This document shows, piece by piece, positions 44,929 through 53,378 of a DNA stretch of 64,000 bases (its first letter is position 1; the number at the start of each line of letters is the position of its first letter). A program made the position numbers and the translations under genes. The notes beneath the pieces are model-generated. The model was not told where the DNA came from. It did no database searches and was given only the letters and a program-made list of their open reading frames with translations. The stretch covers positions 62,001-126,000 of the forward strand of contig NZ_FOYT01000001.1 in the NCBI RefSeq assembly GCF_900112175.1. The letters are read 5' to 3'. This DNA comes from Halogeometricum rufum. GTDB taxonomy: Archaea; Halobacteriota; Halobacteria; Halobacteriales; Haloferacaceae.

Positions 44929-45384
44929 ATGGAAGAATTCCGCTGGACGCGGCTGACGGACGACGAAGTGGACGCGTTCCTCGGCGACGGCGGCACGGGG
45001 ACGATATCGTTCGCGACGGACGCCGGGGACCCGCCGTTCACGCTCCCCGTCTCCTACGGCTACGACGAGGCGTCGGGCAGTCTCTACTTCCGACTCGCCT
45101 TTCCGCCGGGGACCGGGAAGGACGACGTCGTGGAGAACCCCCTCTCGTTCGTCGTCCACGACCGGACGGGCGACGGGTGGCAGAGCGTGGTCGCGGCGGG
45201 GGAACTGGAGGAACTGTCCGACCTGCCGTACGAGTCGAGCGCGGTGCAGGCGATGTGGGCCGTGAGCATCCCCAAAGTCGACATCTTCGACGTCCCGCCC
45301 GGAGACATCACGTTCCGGTACTTCCGACTCGTCCCCGACGAACTGTCCGGGCGGAAGGCGGTCGGTGACGAGTTCGACGACTGA
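44929..45384 (+). CDS. pyridoxamine-5'-phosphate-oxidase-like flavin-binding protein
   Basis: A 151-residue split-barrel protein binding FMN or a related cofactor. The pattern GGTGTISFATDAGDPPFTLP, VSYGYDEASGSLYFRL and NPLSFVVHD is typical of the haloarchaeal members of this superfamily (often called nitroreductase-like or NimA-like). The C-terminal YFRLVPDELSGRKAVG is also family-like. Its reaction is unknown; true pyridoxine phosphate oxidase activity is unlikely. It starts at ATG 44929 and may be controlled by the inverted repeat upstream. Confidence 0.85.
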   Translation: MEEFRWTRLTDDEVDAFLGDGGTGTISFATDAGDPPFTLPVSYGYDEASGSLYFRLAFPPGTGKDDVVENPLSFVVHDRTGDGWQSVVAAGELEELSDLPYESSAVQAMWAVSIPKVDIFDVPPGDITFRYFRLVPDELSGRKAVGDEFDD

Positions 45385-45453
45385 CGCCGGACGGCGGGCG
45401 TCGGGTGCCGGGCGTCGGGTCCCGCTTTTGGTCGCGCGGCCCCTAGGAGGGTC

Positions 45454-45618
45454 GTGCTCAGACCGAGGTTCTTCGCCTGCGACCGGTGCGACACCGTCTT
45501 CGCGGACCCGGAGCGACCGCCGTACTGCGATTCCTGCGGCGAGCCGTCGCTCACGGAGATAACGCGGGCCTTGCAGGCCGACCGGTACTTCACGCGGGCG
45601 GACGAGCGTCGTCGGTGA
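45454..45618 (+). CDS. 54-residue zinc-ribbon mini-protein
   Basis: The frame starts at GTG 45454 with MLRPRFFACDRCDTVFADPE, has YCDSCGEPSL in the middle and ends at TGA 45616. ACDRC and YCDSCG form a four-cysteine zinc site, with a charged helix behind. A very strong ribosome site AGGAGGG at 45445-45451 sits directly before the GTG, which supports translation and this start. It is the third tiny zinc protein of the window. Function is unknown. Confidence 0.72.
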   Translation: MLRPRFFACDRCDTVFADPERPPYCDSCGEPSLTEITRALQADRYFTRADERRR

Positions 45619-45671
45619 CGGTAGCCGTCCGTCGACGGCGTGAACGCTCGACGGTGAGAGTTCGAGAGAAG

Positions 45672-45744
45672 TAGTCCCACCAGGATTCGAACCTGGGTCG
45701 TTGCCCCCAGAAGGCAACAGGATTGGCCACTACCCCATGGGACT
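45672..45744 (-). tRNA. tRNA-Gln (anticodon CUG)
   Basis: On the minus strand the 73-base gene begins AGTCCCA and closes with the matching TGGGACT plus an A discriminator. The acceptor stem pairs fully. The anticodon stem TTGCC/GGCAA holds the loop TTCTGGG, giving anticodon CUG for the CAG codon. The T arm carries GGTTCGAATCC. There is no intron, and CCA is not encoded. Confidence 0.97.
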
Positions 45745-45847
45745 TCGGTCGCACCAGTTCGTAACGCGGGAGCCTTTGTAAGCGTTGCGCGTTCGGAGCG
45801 CCGTGCCACGCACCGGCATACAGGACGAACGTGCACAATCCACCACC

Positions 45848-45854
45848 TATTTAT
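45848..45854 (+). promoter_or_regulatory. TATA box of purO
   Basis: TATTTAT is about 27 bases before ATG 45878, indicating a leaderless transcript and supporting that start over the in-frame codon at 45785. Confidence 0.6.
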
Positions 45855-45877
45855 CGTCAGTCTATGCACTCACGTGT

Positions 45878-46456
45878 ATGTACGTCGGACGGTTCATCGT
45901 CGTCGGTCCCGACTTCGCAGCGTATCGCGTCTCATCCCGGTCGTTCCCCAACCGTCGAGTCGTCGAACGCGACGGGACGCTCACCGTCGCGCCGACGCCG
46001 GACGCGCCGGAGACGGACAACCCCTACATCGCCTACAACTGCGTCCGCGAGGGCGGTGAGGGCGTCGTCGTCGGCAACGGGTCGCACGTCGACCCCATCG
46101 CGGAGAAGTTGGACCTCGGCTACCCCGCCCGCGACGCCCTCGCCGAGTCGTTGCTCGCACTCGACTACGAGAAGGACGACTACGACACGCCGCGTATCGC
46201 CGGTGTGGTGGGCGAGGAGTCGTACGTCGGCATCGTCCGCAAGGACGCCCTCCTCGTCCGCCCCGTCGCGGAGAACCCGATGCTCGTCGCCACCTACGAG
46301 GAGGACGACCCCGCGGTGGTCGTGTTCGACGGCGAGGGGTCGCCCGCGGACCTCGCCGAACGCGCCTACGAGATGGACTACGAACACGCCGTCTGCGCCG
46401 CCGGCGTCACCTACGACGACGGCGACGTGAGCGTCGGCTTCTACAACGGCGAGTAG
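45878..46456 (+). CDS. purO: PurO, archaeal IMP cyclohydrolase
   Basis: A 192-residue Ntn-fold enzyme closing the purine ring to give IMP, used by archaea in place of bacterial PurH. The start [20 protein letters not shown] and the blocks [30 protein letters not shown] and [20 protein letters not shown] are characteristic. The length is normal. It is followed by the convergent MFS gene eight bases away. It starts directly downstream of a TATA box and should be leaderless. Confidence 0.94.
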   Translation: MYVGRFIVVGPDFAAYRVSSRSFPNRRVVERDGTLTVAPTPDAPETDNPYIAYNCVREGGEGVVVGNGSHVDPIAEKLDLGYPARDALAESLLALDYEKDDYDTPRIAGVVGEESYVGIVRKDALLVRPVAENPMLVATYEEDDPAVVVFDGEGSPADLAERAYEMDYEHAVCAAGVTYDDGDVSVGFYNGE

Positions 46457-46463
46457 TCGGGCG

Positions 46464-47678
46464 TCAGTCCGACTGCGCCGACGTCGGCAGTCTGAGCGTG
46501 AGGAGGACGACGACGACCAGCACCGCGGCCAACAGCAGGTAGCCCTCGTCGAAGTAGCCGCGGTCCGCGATGCCGCCGAACAGCACCGGCCCCGCCGCGC
46601 CCAGCGTCGCGACGGAGGTGCGGACGACGCCGAGACCGGTGCCGCGGACGTCCTCGGAGAACGCCTCCGAGAGGAACGACTGCGTGATGGCGCCCGACCC
46701 GAGCATCGTGCTCACGACGGCGGTGACGGCGGCGAGCGACCAGAACCCCTCGACGAACGGGAGCAGTGCGAGGCCGACGATGGGTCCGACGAGGACGGCG
46801 ACGAGGGCGTTCCGCATGCCGATTCGGTCGTAGGCCGCCCCCGCGAGCGGTTTGACGAGGACACCGACGGCGAAGAACCCGCTGAACAGCAGCCCGGCGG
46901 CCGACGACGAGAGTTCCTTGACTTCGACGAGGTACGTCGGGTACAGCCCGGTGAACGACTGCCAGATGAGGATGTACAGAAACAGGATGAACGAGACGAA
47001 CAGCAGGTTCGAGCCGCGGAGGTCGGCGACCACGTCGCGAAGGCCCGCGGACGGGGCCGGGTCGGCCGCGTCGTCGGCGTCGGGAGCCGACGGGAGCGTC
47101 GCCCAGACGAACAGTCCGGCGACGAGGAGGAGCGGAACGATGAACAGCAGGCCCGCCTGCCAGACGAACGCCGCCGCGAGTACCCCCGCGACGGGCGGAA
47201 GTACCGTCTGCCCGAGGTCGCCAGTCGCCATCGTCACGCCGAGCGCGCTCCCGATGCGGTCGGGGTAGATGTCCGAGAGGATGGTGATGCGCGCGATGGG
47301 GTAGAGCGACTGGCCGAGTCCGACCAGTCCGGTCGCGGCGAACAGGACGAGGGCCGTCGGAGCGGTCACGACGACCACGAGCGCCGCCGCGACGACGACA
47401 GCGCCGGCGGTCATCACCGACCGCTCGCTGTACCGGTCCGCGAGGACGCCCCCGGGCAACTGTCCGACGGCCGAACCGAGCCACAGCACCGTCACCAAGA
47501 AGCCGGCGACGGTGAGGCTGATGTCGAACGACTCGCGGAGGTAGGGGAGCAACACGGGGTAGACCATCCGCGCTCCGAGCAGTATCCCCCACCCGCCCGC
47601 GATGGCGACGAGCGACGGCCCCCGCCCGTCCGCCCACAGCGCCTTCGCCTCTCGTACGACGGACTGGAGGACGCGCAT
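46464..47678 (-). CDS. major facilitator superfamily transporter
   Basis: A 404-residue, twelve-helix carrier. The loop between helices two and three reads GGVLADRYSERSVM, the family motif A. A central hydrophilic loop (about 195-215, with APDADDAADPAPS) separates the halves. The start MRVLQSVVREAKALWADGRG is followed directly by the first helix. It shows no sugar- or drug-specific signature, and neighbours give no hint. A drug or small-metabolite exporter is the usual guess. Confidence 0.88.
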   Translation of the reverse strand: MRVLQSVVREAKALWADGRGPSLVAIAGGWGILLGARMVYPVLLPYLRESFDISLTVAGFLVTVLWLGSAVGQLPGGVLADRYSERSVMTAGAVVVAAALVVVVTAPTALVLFAATGLVGLGQSLYPIARITILSDIYPDRIGSALGVTMATGDLGQTVLPPVAGVLAAAFVWQAGLLFIVPLLLVAGLFVWATLPSAPDADDAADPAPSAGLRDVVADLRGSNLLFVSFILFLYILIWQSFTGLYPTYLVEVKELSSSAAGLLFSGFFAVGVLVKPLAGAAYDRIGMRNALVAVLVGPIVGLALLPFVEGFWSLAAVTAVVSTMLGSGAITQSFLSEAFSEDVRGTGLGVVRTSVATLGAAGPVLFGGIADRGYFDEGYLLLAAVLVVVVLLTLRLPTSAQSD

Positions 47679-47807
47679 GCGACGATAGTCCGTGCTACCC
47701 GGAGTCCGGTGATAAGTATTCACGTACCCGTGGTTCTCACCGGCTGTTCCGGACGGGACGACGCCGCGCCCACGGCCGTTTTGGGCGTCGCGTGCGTAGC
47801 CCCGAGC

Positions 47808-48467
47808 ATGCGAGTCGCCGTCATCTCGGACGTGCACGCGAACCGGGTCGCACTCGACGCCGTCCTCGACGACGTACCCGACGTGGACGCGACGGTCTGT
47901 GCGGGCGACGTGGTCGGGTACAACCCGTGGCCCGCCGAGTGCGTCGCCGCGCTCCGCGACCGAGACGTGCCGACGGTGATGGGCAACCACGACAGGGCCG
48001 TCGCCTCGGACTCGACGTTCCGGTTCAACAGCATGGCCGCCGCGGGCGTCGAGTACGCTCGCGCGGAACTGGACGACGACGCCCTGTCGTGGCTCTCCGC
48101 CCTCCCGGACGAACGCACGGAACTGGACGGCCGGGTCAGACTCGTCCACGACCACCCGTGGATTCAGGACAAGTACACCTACCCCGAGGAGTTCCACGCG
48201 GACTTCCTCGACGACGAGGACGTCCTCGTGTTGGGGCACACGCACGTGCAGGATCACCGCGTGTTCGACGAGGGAATCGTGATGAACCCCGGGAGCGTCG
48301 GCCAACCCCGCGACGGCGACCACCGCGCGGCCTACGCGATACTGGACTTAGACGACCTCTCGGTCGAGGAACGGCGCGTCGACTACGACATCGAGGCGGT
48401 CGTGGAGGCGGTCGAGGAGGCCGGCCTCCCCGAGCGAATCGGGACGCGGTTGTACGACGGACGATAG
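47808..48467 (+). CDS. calcineurin-like metallophosphoesterase (YfcE/MJ0936 type)
   Basis: A 219-residue two-metal phosphodiesterase. Ligands are Asp8 and His10 in ISDVHANRVAL, Asp in CAGDVVGYNPWP, the Asn-His pair in VMGNHDRAV, the His of VHDHP and the GHTH motif (about 146-149). NPGSVGQPRDGD is also typical. Natural substrates are unknown; relatives cleave phosphodiesters of nucleotides or lipids. The start is ATG 47808. It converges with the gene at 48500 and has no partner. Confidence 0.92.
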   Translation: MRVAVISDVHANRVALDAVLDDVPDVDATVCAGDVVGYNPWPAECVAALRDRDVPTVMGNHDRAVASDSTFRFNSMAAAGVEYARAELDDDALSWLSALPDERTELDGRVRLVHDHPWIQDKYTYPEEFHADFLDDEDVLVLGHTHVQDHRVFDEGIVMNPGSVGQPRDGDHRAAYAILDLDDLSVEERRVDYDIEAVVEAVEEAGLPERIGTRLYDGR

Positions 48468-48499
48468 CGACGACGGACGATAGCGACGGCGACGGACCG

Positions 48500-49294
48500 C
48501 TACGACTCGTCGGCAGGTAATTCGAGGCCGTGAGCGCCCTCGACGAGTTCGCGCAGGCGTTCGACGAACCGGGCCGCGGGCGCGCCGTCGACGACGTCGT
48601 GGTCCACGGTCACCGTGAGGTGGAGGAACTCCCGCGGTTCGAGTTCACCGTCGACGTACCGTGGCTTCTCGGAGATGCCGCCGACCGTCAACTGGAGCGG
48701 GTAGTTCGTCGGCGTGACGCCCCACCCGCCGCCCGACCCGAACATCCCCACCGACGTGACGCCGACGGTTCCGGCGACCCGCTTCCACAGACGCGGGGAC
48801 CACCGCGGGAGACGGTAGAACTGTCGGCGCACGACGCCCGGGAGTCGCTCCGAGAGCGAGAGCAACGACGACCAGCCGGTGGACGGCCGTGAGCGCTGTG
48901 CGGCCCGAATCTCTCGATGGACGGACGCGAGCGACCGGTCGTTCACGCGCCTGAGAACTCGCGGAACACCCAGTTTCTCCCCGTCCACCGTCGTCTCCAC
49001 GACGACCATCACGTCCACGTCTTCGAACCCGACGAGTCGCCCGCGCCAGTCGAGGTATCGCTGGACGTTCGGGTGGTCGCGAACCGCCCGCCCGAGGCAG
49101 TGGACGAGGAACGCCGTGAACGACGTGCGAGTTCCGGTCGCGTCCGCGGCGTCGTCGATTCGTCGCCGCGCCTCGGTCACGTCGAACTCGACGAGTCCGT
49201 GGACGTCGTTTCGCCTCCCGGCCATCCGCATCGCGTCGACCACCGTTCGTCGACCGACGGGGAACGGTTCGGTTCGACTGCCATCGCCGTTCAT
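48500..49294 (-). CDS. stand-alone E2-type acyltransferase domain
   Basis: A 264-residue protein corresponding only to the catalytic domain of 2-oxoacid dehydrogenase E2 subunits. SFTAFLVHCLGRAVRDHPNV and the active-site block TVTVDHDVVDGAPAARF (His and Asp in HDVVDG) are intact, as is GVTPTNYPLQLTVGGI. There is no lipoyl or peripheral-subunit-binding domain, and no E1 or E3 gene nearby. It may transfer acyl groups from CoA to some other acceptor. The start is ATG 49294. Confidence 0.82.
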   Translation of the reverse strand: MNGDGSRTEPFPVGRRTVVDAMRMAGRRNDVHGLVEFDVTEARRRIDDAADATGTRTSFTAFLVHCLGRAVRDHPNVQRYLDWRGRLVGFEDVDVMVVVETTVDGEKLGVPRVLRRVNDRSLASVHREIRAAQRSRPSTGWSSLLSLSERLPGVVRRQFYRLPRWSPRLWKRVAGTVGVTSVGMFGSGGGWGVTPTNYPLQLTVGGISEKPRYVDGELEPREFLHLTVTVDHDVVDGAPAARFVERLRELVEGAHGLELPADES

Positions 49295-49358
49295 GTCCGA
49301 CTGTTGGGGGACGGACAGCATACGTCCAGCGGAGGGGGCGGGTGGAAGGCGGTGGCCG

Positions 49359-50720
49359 TCAGTCCGCCGTCGACGACGCCTCGGTCGGTTCGAGGCGCGC
49401 CGAGAAGTGTCGGAGTTCGCGCATCGACGGTTCCTCGACGATTTCGAGGCCGCCGTAGGATTCGGCCGACTCCTTCACCGCGGCGGCCGTCTCCGCGACG
49501 TGTTCGAGGTGTTCGCGGGAGTACGTCCGGCGCGGGAGGGCGAGTCGCACGAGGTCCGGTCGGTCGGTTCCGGGGAAGGCGAACCCGCCGAGTTCGACGC
49601 CGCGGACGCCGCCCTCCAGATACAGGGCGCAGACGAGTTCCTGCCCGGGGAACTGCTCTTTCGGGACGTGCGGGAGGACGGACTCGGCGTCGACGTAGAC
49701 GGCGTGGCCGCCGGTGGGTTCGTAGACGGGGACGCCGGCGTCGGTGAGCAGACGGCCGAGTTCGGCCACCTGTTCGACCCGTTCTTCCACGTACGGCGGT
49801 TCGACGGCCTCGCGGAGGCCGACGGCCATCGCCGCCACGTCGCGTCCGGCGAGGCCGCCGTAGGTGGGGAAGCCCTCGTAGAGGATGCCGCGTTGCTTGG
49901 CCGCCTCGAACAGGTCGGGGTCGTCCATCGCGGCGAAGCCGCCGATGTTGACGAGGGCGTCCTTCTTCCCCGACATCGTCACCGCGTCGGCGTAGGAGAG
50001 TTGCTCGCGGGCCACGTCGGCGACGGAGGCGTCCGCGAACTCCGCCTCGCGTTCGCGGACGAAGTGTGCGTTCTCGGCGAACCGGCAGGCGTCGACGACG
50101 AACGTGGCGTCTATCTCGTCGGCGAAAGCGGCCACCTCGCGGGTGTTCTCGACGCTGACGGGTTGACCGGCGACGGAGTTGTTCGTGATGGTCTGGACGA
50201 CGACCGGAATCGACTCCGCGCCGACTTCCTCGACGAGTTCCCACCCCTTCTCCAGGTCGAAGTTCCCCTTGAACGGGTGGTCGGCGTCGGGGTCGGTCGC
50301 GAGTTCGTGCGGACAGTCCACGGGGTCGGCCCCCTGGTTGGCGACGTGGGCGCGCGTCGTGTCGAAGTGGGCGTTGTTCGGCACCACGTCGCCCTCCTCG
50401 ACGAGGACGCCGTAGACGACGTTCTCCGCGCCGCGGCCCTGATGCGTGGGGACGACGTGGTCGAACCCCATCACGTCGCGGACGGCCTTGCGGAGTTCGT
50501 CGAAGCTTCGACTGCCGGCGTAGGCCTCGTCGCCGCGCATCATCGCGGCCCACTGGTCGGCGCTCATCGTGCCGGTGCCGGAGTCCGTCAGGAGGTCGAC
50601 GTAGACGTCTTCGGCGTCGAGATTGAACGCGTTGTACCCCGCCGCCTCGAGTGCCGCCTCGCGGTCCTCGCGCGAGGGGAGGTGGATGGGTTCGACCATC
50701 TTCGCCTTGTAGGAGCGCAT
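49359..50720 (-). CDS. tnaA: tryptophanase
   Basis: A 453-residue PLP lyase splitting tryptophan to indole, pyruvate and ammonia. The start MRSYKAKMVEPIHLPSREDR is typical. VVPTHQGRGAENVVYGVL, TITNNSVAGQPVSVENTREV, VVDACRFAENA and the PLP lysine in TMSGKKDALVN are present, and FPTYGGLAGRDVAAMAVGL follows. The close relative tyrosine phenol-lyase cannot be ruled out. In Haloferax volcanii the tna promoter responds tightly to tryptophan, so the promoter upstream here may do the same. The start is ATG 50720. Confidence 0.92.
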   Translation of the reverse strand: MRSYKAKMVEPIHLPSREDREAALEAAGYNAFNLDAEDVYVDLLTDSGTGTMSADQWAAMMRGDEAYAGSRSFDELRKAVRDVMGFDHVVPTHQGRGAENVVYGVLVEEGDVVPNNAHFDTTRAHVANQGADPVDCPHELATDPDADHPFKGNFDLEKGWELVEEVGAESIPVVVQTITNNSVAGQPVSVENTREVAAFADEIDATFVVDACRFAENAHFVREREAEFADASVADVAREQLSYADAVTMSGKKDALVNIGGFAAMDDPDLFEAAKQRGILYEGFPTYGGLAGRDVAAMAVGLREAVEPPYVEERVEQVAELGRLLTDAGVPVYEPTGGHAVYVDAESVLPHVPKEQFPGQELVCALYLEGGVRGVELGGFAFPGTDRPDLVRLALPRRTYSREHLEHVAETAAAVKESAESYGGLEIVEEPSMRELRHFSARLEPTEASSTAD

Positions 50721-50919
50721 GGAGGCACGGACGCCGGCCGGCGTGAAGGTCGTTCCCGACGATAATCGGGAGCGGACGGCCAGTTCGGGGGAACGATGCA
50801 CGAACTCGTCCGTCGTCGTCCGAAGCCGACGACCGACGGGGGAAGGCGACAGTTGTGAAATCTCAGTTTCAATAGAACAAATGAGATAGCGTTTTGTGCG
50901 GGCGGGGGCTGGCACCCGT
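50721..50919. promoter_or_regulatory. divergent promoter region between tnaA and the thioesterase gene
   Basis: This 199-base spacer contains an AT-rich part with ATCTCA at 50860-50865 and its inverse TGAGAT at 50882-50887, 16 bases apart, around TTTCAATAGAAC. The layout fits promoter elements flanked by an operator for one or both genes. Known tryptophan control of haloarchaeal tna makes it a candidate site, which is inference. Confidence 0.45.
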
Positions 50920-51423
50920 ATGGCGACCCAACGAACGGACGGCGAGGCGGTGTCGCTACGGGAGTCGTTCACGGAGATGAGCGAGATACTGATGCCGAAC
51001 GACACGAACAACCTCGGACGCGCCCTCGGCGGGACGGTGCTCCACTGGATGGACATCTGTGGGGCCATCGCCGCCCGTCGGTTCTCGAAGCGACAGGTCG
51101 TCACGGCGTCGATGGACCACGTCGACTTCCTCGCGCCGATCGAACTCGGCGACGTCGTCACCGTCACGGGCTACGTGTTCGACACCGGGCGGACGAGTAT
51201 GGACGTGCACGTGGCCGTTCGGGCGGAACGGCCGAGCGACGGCGTGCGGCGTGAGACTGCGAGTTCGTTCTTCAGTTTCGTCGCCCTCGACGAGACGGAG
51301 TCGCCCGCCGCCGTCCCGACGCTTCGGTGTCCGTCGGCGTCACAGACAGGGCTCCGGGACGAGGCGCTCGAACGCCGGAACCGTCGCCGCGCGGAACTGG
51401 CCGACGAACTCGGCGGGGAGTGA
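50920..51423 (+). CDS. hot-dog acyl-CoA thioesterase
   Basis: A 167-residue YciA/BACH-like thioesterase hydrolysing acyl-CoA. The block MPNDTNNLGRALGGTVLHWM contains the Asn-x-x-Gly and conserved Asp region of the active site, followed by VVTASMDHVDFLAPIELGDV and SSFFSFVALDE. One hot-dog domain is present, so it should assemble as a trimer of dimers or hexamer. The start is ATG 50920. A CoA-salvage or lipid-turnover role is likely, but no partner gene adjoins. It is divergent from tnaA. Confidence 0.9.
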   Translation: MATQRTDGEAVSLRESFTEMSEILMPNDTNNLGRALGGTVLHWMDICGAIAARRFSKRQVVTASMDHVDFLAPIELGDVVTVTGYVFDTGRTSMDVHVAVRAERPSDGVRRETASSFFSFVALDETESPAAVPTLRCPSASQTGLRDEALERRNRRRAELADELGGE

Positions 51424-51477
51424 CCGGGAACGGGCGGCGGGCGTCGAGAACGATGCAGACGGCGGCGCGAACGGCGC

Positions 51478-52656
51478 TCAGAACTCCTCTTGGACGATCT
51501 TCAGCGTCTCCTCGCGGTCGTCCCACGCGACGAAGATGGCGACGGAGGTGGCGGAGGTGATGACGTCGTGGATGTTGATGCCCGCCTCCGAGACGGGTTG
51601 GACGATGTCGAGCATGACGCCGGGGCGGTTCGGCAGTTCGCCGCCCGTGACGCGAATGACCGCGATGTCGTCGTCGACGGTGACCGACGAGAGCGACGGT
51701 TCGTCCACGACCTTCTCGTGCAGGAGGTTCTCGGCCTCCTCGGCGAGGTCCTCGCTGACGTAGAACGTCACAGAGTCCATCCCGGAGGCGACGGCGTCGA
51801 CGTTCACGTCGTGTTCGCGGAGCGCCTGCGAGAGGTCCGCGAGGATGCCCGGCCGGTTTCGGATGGAGCGACCGGCGACGGTGACGCAGGCGAGGGGGTT
51901 CTCCTGCATGTCGATGAGGTTCTGGAACTCGCCCTCGATGAGGGTGCCGCCGGTCAGGAGGTCACCGTGCTGGTAGTGGACGACTCGGACGGCCAGGTCG
52001 TCGTCCTTGTACGAGAGCGCGGAGGGGGCGACGACTTCGGCCCCGCGGAACGAGAGGTTCCGGAGTTCGTCGACGGTGATGCGACCGACGTTCCGCGCGC
52101 CCTCGACCACGTGGGGGTCGCCGGTCATGACGCCCTCGACGTCGGTGACGATGACGACTTCGTCGGCGTCCATGTAGCGACCGAGCATGACGGCCGTCGT
52201 GTCGGACCCGCCGCGGCCGAGCGTGGTTATCTCGCCGTCGTGGTTCTGCGCGAGAAAGCCCGTGACGACGGGGACTACGCCGTCGAGTCCGGCGGCGAGT
52301 TCGGCGGCGCGTCGTTTCGTCTCCTCGACGTCGACTTCGCCGACGTCGTCCGTGATGACCGGCCACGCCTCGGAGCCGGGTTCGACGAACAGCGCGTTCA
52401 CGCCGCGGGCGGCCAGCGCCGCCTTCAGCATCCGGACGCTCGTCCGTTCGCCCATCGAGACGATTTCGGCGCGGTCGCGGTCGTCCGCCTCGAACTGTAT
52501 CTCGTCCAGCAGGTCGTCCGTCGTGTTCCCCATCGCGGAGGCGACGACGGCTATCTCGTGTCCCTGTTCGACCGCGGCGGCGATGGAGTCCGCCGCGCGG
52601 TTGATGCGGTCACCGCTGCCGAGGGAGGTCCCCCCGAACTTCGCGACTACTCGCAC
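51478..52656 (-). CDS. lysC: aspartate kinase
   Basis: A 392-residue enzyme phosphorylating aspartate, first step toward methionine, threonine and, where used, lysine. The kinase domain begins VVAKFGGTSLGSGDRI, with FLAQNHDGEITTLGRGGSDT as the active-site block. Two ACT domains at the C-terminus (about 250-320 and 325-390; IRNRPGILADLSQALREHDV, LPNRPGVMLDIVQPVSEAGI) give amino-acid feedback control. The start codon is GTG 52656. It converges with the thioesterase. The product feeds the MetX/MetY route encoded at 19-24 kb. Confidence 0.95.
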   Translation of the reverse strand: MRVVAKFGGTSLGSGDRINRAADSIAAAVEQGHEIAVVASAMGNTTDDLLDEIQFEADDRDRAEIVSMGERTSVRMLKAALAARGVNALFVEPGSEAWPVITDDVGEVDVEETKRRAAELAAGLDGVVPVVTGFLAQNHDGEITTLGRGGSDTTAVMLGRYMDADEVVIVTDVEGVMTGDPHVVEGARNVGRITVDELRNLSFRGAEVVAPSALSYKDDDLAVRVVHYQHGDLLTGGTLIEGEFQNLIDMQENPLACVTVAGRSIRNRPGILADLSQALREHDVNVDAVASGMDSVTFYVSEDLAEEAENLLHEKVVDEPSLSSVTVDDDIAVIRVTGGELPNRPGVMLDIVQPVSEAGINIHDVITSATSVAIFVAWDDREETLKIVQEEF

Positions 52657-52867
52657 GGTCGTTCCTCCGGTCGATTCGGGCAGCGAGACTGGTGCGTAGG
52701 CATTGCCGGGGGTAGCGCAGGACCGCGTATAACTGTGTCTCCCCCTTCAACCGTTGCCGACGCCGACAGTCCGGAGGTCGTGAAGCAGTCGGGTCGAACA
52801 CGGCCGACTGCGCTGGAACCGACCGTCCGAGAGTTGTCTTTATCCGTGCAGGGTGGTAACGCACGGT

Positions 52868-53299
52868 ATGGACGCGGAGGTACGTGACGCCCTGGAGACC
52901 GACGCCGAATCGTTGGCCGCCATCGCCGACGTTCCGACAGACGTGATGCGAAACGTCGTCCACGACCGCACGGTCCGCGTCGCGGAACGACACCGCGAGA
53001 CGACGGACCCGAACGCCGACGCCGACTCGGCCGACGCGGAACTGCTCGGCTTCGTCGCCTTCGACGTGCGCGGGGGGACGGTCCACGTGACCCAGATCGG
53101 CGGGTCGGCCGAGGCGGTCGAACGACTCCTCGGCGAACCCGTCCGGTTCGCCTCGAACGAACGGTTCGACGTGGAGTTTCTCGCTCCGATGTCGGAGACG
53201 GAGGTTCAGGAGGCCGCCGAACGCGCCGGCTTCGACCGAGTCGGCGACGGTCCTCGGTTTCTGGGCGAGGAGACGGTGAAGTTCCGGATGGACCCCTGA
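52868..53299 (+). CDS. GNAT-like hypothetical protein
   Basis: A 143-residue acidic protein. The start MDAEVRDALETDAESLAAIA and helix VPTDVMRNVVHDRTVRVAER resemble the first helices of acetyltransferases. LLGFVAFDVRGGTVHVTQIG gives the central strands, and ERAGFDRVGDGPRF is like the final GNAT block. The acetyl-CoA loop (Arg/Gln-x-x-Gly-x-Gly/Ala) is not clear, so it may be inactive or divergent. CTTTATCC at 52838-52845 lies about 27 bases before ATG 52868. It is divergent from lysC. Confidence 0.7.
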   Translation: MDAEVRDALETDAESLAAIADVPTDVMRNVVHDRTVRVAERHRETTDPNADADSADAELLGFVAFDVRGGTVHVTQIGGSAEAVERLLGEPVRFASNERFDVEFLAPMSETEVQEAAERAGFDRVGDGPRFLGEETVKFRMDP

Positions 53300-53378
53300 C
53301 CGGCGACGGAGACGCGGTCGGCGTCGCTCGAACGGGCCTCGGGAGAACGTTCAGACGGTCAGGAGAACGTTCGGACAG

